Positions 52,001 to 58,000 of a stretch of 64,000 bases of DNA are shown piece after piece. Source of the stretch: Ophthalmolycus amberensis. Its lineage: Eukaryota > Chordata > Actinopteri > Perciformes > Zoarcidae. The notes beneath the pieces are model-generated. The model was not told the origin of the DNA. It was given only the letters and a program-made list of their open reading frames with translations, and searched no databases. How positions within the stretch are numbered: the stretch's first letter is position 1; the number at the start of each line of letters is the position of its first letter. The stretch lies in assembly GCA_024529925.1 (NCBI GenBank), contig JAFEUB010001120.1, positions 2,019,501-2,083,500 of the forward strand, in the 5' to 3' direction. The position numbers and the translations under genes are program-made.

Positions 52001-55000
52001 ATTTCACTCATGTTGCCAGAAAAACATCAATGCTGTTCTCGAAGAAATTACAAAACTATTTCGTGACTTTAAGTACAATCTGGCCTCCTAAACAGACTCA
52101 AATGAGAAATAGGTCAAACGTTTCAACCATTGATTATCTTATTGATCGTTTGGACTGGCGGGAGTCTGGGGACAAGAATTAGAAAGGAGGGTAGACAACT
52201 GAAAACCTCTTAAACTACATTTTGTGAAGGGTTCAGTCACAGTTTAAAGGACAGACATTGTGATATCTGCATCAAATTAAAAACCAGTCAGAACACCTTG
52301 TACATACACTGCAGGCATAATAACAGGCTGATTTTAAAAACACATGAGACCCACGAGAGGCTGATCTCAGGCCAGCGCCTTAAAACACGCTTATGGACGC
52401 ACCCATAGGAATACCTGCACCACCATAACAAAAGCATTCATACATTCCCATTTCAAGATACAAGATCTGAACAAAATCCTACAAATAAACATTACATGCA
52501 GCTTCAGGTCTCATTATGTTGTGAATGTTCCCCTATTTTACTTTTATTGCTGGCTTGACTGCGGTCTGCATAGGATACTATAGTAAGACATTACAAAATA
52601 CTGTACATTATTTAATGGTGGAAAATGACAGAAACCTGCATCTTGGACAAACCAGGCGCATGCCTGACCACCTCGCATTATCTTTGCACAATTCCTCATG
52701 ATCCCATTTGAAATATTTCCATGGCCATAACCAATTTGAATGTTGGTTTACACATTCAACATTGGCTTTTCACAGTGCAGCCGTTTGCTTAAACTGTAGT
52801 TTGCAGAGAGGCACTAACCTGAACGAGAATAATTAGAGTATTTTCATACAAGATACGTCTCATCCGTTTTGCTTTTGAATACCTTTGTTGGCACCAGGCA
52901 AACAGAGGGAACAGACATGATGGATGCAAACAGTTTATGATGGCTCCACTTTAAGATGAGACAATTAGACACTTAGCTCCATCATCACTACCTTTCAGCC
53001 ACCTATCATCAGACTGGTAAGCCGAAGGCTAACAAGAGACCAAGAAAGCCAGGTTCTGCAGAGGTTGATTTTGTACACAACCCATTTTAAGACTGTTGAT
53101 TAAAACTAACTTCTGGGATGTAGTCCAGAGGAGCAGATTTACAAGTGAACTAGGTAAGGAGGACAGCACCAAAGGGAAACTGGTGCATTTTGGCAGAGAT
53201 ATGTCCAAAATTAGTAGAAAGTAACTTTAAAAGCTCACAGCATCACAGAAACTTTAAATCATAAAAGTTAAAAAGGGATATAAAATAGGTGGAAAATTCA
53301 TAATGGTTGACACTGAAAATGCGCCAAGCAAGTGATGAGAAACCTAAAAAAAAAGGCTATGAATTCTACACTAATGTGCCAGATTCTTGTATGTACAACA
53401 TTAACACATCATTGTTTCCCCAGAGGCTCCAAGTAGGAGAACAACCTTTTAATTAATGGACCCTAAACGCAGTTCCTTCCCATCCGTACATGTTGTGCCT
53501 CATGTGAAATCACACAATGAACAAAACAGCGCGTTCTCAGAGGAAATCCCTGCCGCCTCCTTTCTTTGCGACACCATAACACAGATCCATGCAATATCAA
53601 GAATGTAGCCAGAGTCAGATGGCGATGACAGGAGTTCAGTCCACACGGGTTTCCACAGGGCAGCTGTCCGGATCGCACAGTCAATACCACACTGCCACTA
53701 CCACACTTTGTTGATGAATGAAGCAGCAACGCAGATGTCGGTCAGGCTTGTAAACTGTGATGTAAGGCAACAGCAGACTCGAGATGAATCCACAGCTCTT
53801 TGCAGAAATCTGACGTCGCATGCTAATTCTCTGACCGCTTACAAAGTTGTGTGTGTAATCCAACATAAACGGTTCGGATGAAACGCTCTTTGAAATGTTT
53901 CACGGTGAATAAAATCATGAGGGTGTTTGTTACCTCTGATCAAAAACAGTACCGATACATTTCCTGCAGCCTTTGTGACTGAAATATTAGCTTTTTGATT
54001 CAAGCAATCATATTTTTGTCGACAAGTGGCACAGCCGATACAAGTGAGGAATATAAATGTCCACACTAAACGCATCGTAAAGGGGCCACTAGGGACCAAA
54101 CAATGGCTTCTTTGCTCGTTAGTTAAGCCTGAGGTTAGGGTGAGCATGTCTTGTAGGGACTCTGCAAGCTGCAGACAAGTGTTTTCACTGACGTTTATCA
54201 CTGAATGCACACGTGTTGTTGTCCACAAGTTAAAAATAAGCTAAAGGAAACGCTGTCGTTTCACCTCGGGTTGTTCAGCCCGACCGGGTAATGATTGCAT
54301 AATCAATACACAGCAGTGCTGCATCACAGGTGAGGCTCGTGAGAGTGGTTTTCCACGCAGCAGCCCTGGGACCGGAGGAGAAAAGGATGGGGGAGGGAGC
54401 CACAGAGAGGAAAGATAATTGTTTACAAGAGGCCAATGTAGCCGTCTCCTAGCAACAGCTCTGACAAACTCCGCATCAGGTGTGGCTAACCACGGCAGCC
54501 TGCGTTAGCCTCTGCGAGCGCATCCAGAGAGGAGACATGTGCAGAGTCAAAGGTGTTTGAATAAGCTACGAATAAAGCCTCCGTCCCAAACATAGAACTC
54601 TGTACTCACGAAAAATGGTGCAACATCTGTTCACCAAAGACATTTATAAGAATTTTGTATTCGTTTGTCTTCTATAGAGGGAGACATGCAGAACAATGCT
54701 TGACAGTAGCACACACAAAAAAAAAAAAAAAGTACGACAGCTTAACTGTGTGCATTTGGCGTACATGTGGCCAGAACACGGAGCCAAAACTATTTAAATA
54801 GTTGGGGTTTGTTCCAAGAGAAACAAACTCAAGCAGGTCTGTGCAGATCAACCCGTCGCCTAAACGTGAATGAGATCATCCACACCTCCCACTCGAGAGA
54901 CTGACAGCACAAGGGAGTGCACGAGCAACAGACCAAACAAACCAACTTGGTACACACACACCATCCCTTGACCACACACTGGCTTCATTTATTTTTATAC

Positions 55001-58000
55001 AGGAAAATAGAGGTTTAATTTGTCATGACTATCTGTTACAATGAGGAAACAACAAATTCTAATTCAGAATCTGCAACTGCTCAAGCTTCCCGATGAGGTT
55101 GGTTGCCGTTTGCGGGTCAGCTGCATGCATCTATTTACTAGCCGAGGGAGGTCTGATACATATCCAAGTTCAGAGCAGATCCATTACAAGCTGGCTCACA
55201 TCGAACGGACGTCCGGCTAATGTAGCTGGGGGGGCGGGGAGGAAGAGAGAGAGGCAGAGAAATTCCACCGGCAATTTCATTCGTGATCAACTGGAAGTAA
55301 GACGTGTCCCTTTCCCTCTCTCTCCTGAATTGCTAACACAGCATGGGCCAACGAAATGGAAACTCAATCAGACGGGCCAAACGAGGCGCAGTATATGATC
55401 CACATGCTACAGTACAGACACTGAAAACAACACACCTTCAATCTGAACAGTGTCTTAAAACAGTAGTTTAAACATTTTGGGGAAACGCACTCGTTTTCTT
55501 TCTTTACGAGACTTAGATCGATACCGGCCCCCCGTCTTATGTGCATAAACTGAGCCAGGAAGAGTTTAGCCTAGCATACAGACAGGAAATGGGGGGGGGG
55601 GGGGGGGGGGGGGGCTTGCCCCTCTATAAAATGTCAATAGAATACACCTACCAACACCTTTGACGTTCATTGGCACATATCTTGTTTGTCTAAGCTGTAC
55701 AAAAACAGGAATGTGAAAACAATCATTTGTGGTTTTAGGAGGAGTGTACCTATGTCTTGATGACTAGCCTGCAGTCTTGATGCCGGAGGCTTATTTTTAT
55801 ATACGCCAATGCTAAAAAAAAGTATGCTCTTCCAATCAGCCTCAGTTGTACTTTAGTGTGAAGTGCTAGCAAAGATGCTCCATAACAAGGATGGTTTGAA
55901 ATGGTGCACTTCCGGTCTCCTAAGTGGGCGTGGTCATTGCATGCCCACTCTTATTAAATTGACCCACATGCACAAACTGGACCTATGGAGAGATGTCAGA
56001 CCAAGGGGGCTGCCAGTGGACAGGTGCCCCGAGCAGCTGGGGCTTCGGTGCCTCGTTCGAGGAGGCAAACTGGCACCCAGCTACCAGTCCACACATGGTC
56101 TGAACGGGGATTTGAACCGGCGACCGACGAGACTAGAGAGTTTTACTTTCTCCTTGTCTTTCTGCTAACCACATCCTGGCTGCTAACCACATCCTGGCTC
56201 CAGCATCACTAACACCTTAACAAAACAAAAAGAGAAAACAGAAGCACCTTCTGGGGGGGGGGGGGGGGGGGGGGGAGTACTAAGTGTAGGCTGAACTCGA
56301 GGTGGCAGCAGCATCTATCGTCTCTTTACAGAGCTGGAGAATCACTGGAGGATTTTTAAAGAATGGATAAGTATCATGCAATCTGAGTAAGATCAGCCAT
56401 TAGCGACTGCGTCACGCTGGTGGGATGATAGCTGAGCCGAGAAGAGAGGAGGCTAGGATGTCTCTGCGTCTTCACAGAAGACGACGCCTTTCCCAGAAAT
56501 GCAGGATGAGTGTAACCGTTACAGCCCGACACTCAACCGGAAGATGAAAAGTGCTCTTTGACAATTTCACAAGTGACTATTCATACAATTAAAAAGGCAT
56601 CAAAAGGGTATTGTCACATCTCAGGATTTCAAGGTCTATTTGAAAATCACTGTTTCGTAGGAAAGATATTCAAAACATGCAGCTTTATTTTGTTCACGCA
56701 GACATTCAAGGGGTTACAAAATACGTAATATTTCCGAATTTGGAACCTAAAGTAAAATAATTCCTGCATTCTTTCATTTTTCAGATTGTTTCAAGATGCT
56801 GGGTTCAGGATGACAGAAGGGTCCGGCCCTCATTGGGGCTTAAAGTGGGCAGTTGGCCAGATGACACAGCCTATAGTACACTGCATCTTTGTTTCTTCAG
56901 TGAGGAAAGCGACAACGCCACACCAAGTGACCCCACAGCCTTGTTGTGGCATCTGGCCCTGGAACAGTGCACCGTTATCAGCCTGCGCACACTTCAGAGA
57001 CAGACAACACACCAGAATAGCCCTCTTCACCTCTGCCTCGAGGTGTCAGTCAATGAGTCCAACGAGAGACTACCACTGGTTCATATTCTATGTGATGCAT
57101 GAATGTTAGACGAGCGGGCGTTTGGTACATGTAGCTGTGGTGGCACCTTGGTTAGCCCAAGGGGGGGAAATGTGGCCCCTAACCCACCTGATGGTCTAAA
57201 CAAAAGCCTCCCTCATTAAATAGGTGGCTTTTACCATGTGAAATCACACCTTTGCGATTTCCCCCTGAACCTTAAACAAGTAAGCAAAGGTGGGTCATTT
57301 TCCAAGGCCTCTGTTATAATCCTGCTGCAAGAAGCCCTGAGATCATTAAATGCACAAAGACGAAACCTGGATCAAACATGTGATGCCTTCAACCCAAAAG
57401 GCTGCAAAAACATGGCAAGCTGTCATGGAGAACGGTACACAGAGCTTCTCATTATTTGGATTATCTGAATCAGCTATTCTTCAAAACAGGGTGTCAACTT
57501 CATTTATTTGGCTTGTTTTGTCCAACCTATCATTAAATACCCAGAGACATCCAGTCTACCATCACACGAGACAAAGTTAACCAGAAAACATGTTTGATTA
57601 AACTAATCTACTGCAAAGGCTGCAACAAACATTTCATTAGGAGCTATTCTGCTGATTATTTTTCTTAATTAATTGATGAATCATATGGTATATAAAAACG
57701 CCAGAAAACAGTGCTAAATATGTATCAACATTTCCTAAAGCCCAGCGCGAGGTCTTCAAATGTCTTGTTTTGTCCAAATCAAACTGTCAAAAATCAAAAA
57801 ACAAACCGCTAGGACTAAAAAGCTGAAACTACAAAACGATGGTCATTTTGCTTCAAAAATGACTTTAATGATGAATAAATTGTCAAAATAGTTGCAGGTG
57901 ACTTTTTCTATCCATCAGACTAATTATCTCTATATTCCCAAATATAAATCACATATATTCCAGTCTGCACAATAGCCTACCCGTTCTTTGACCACCACTA

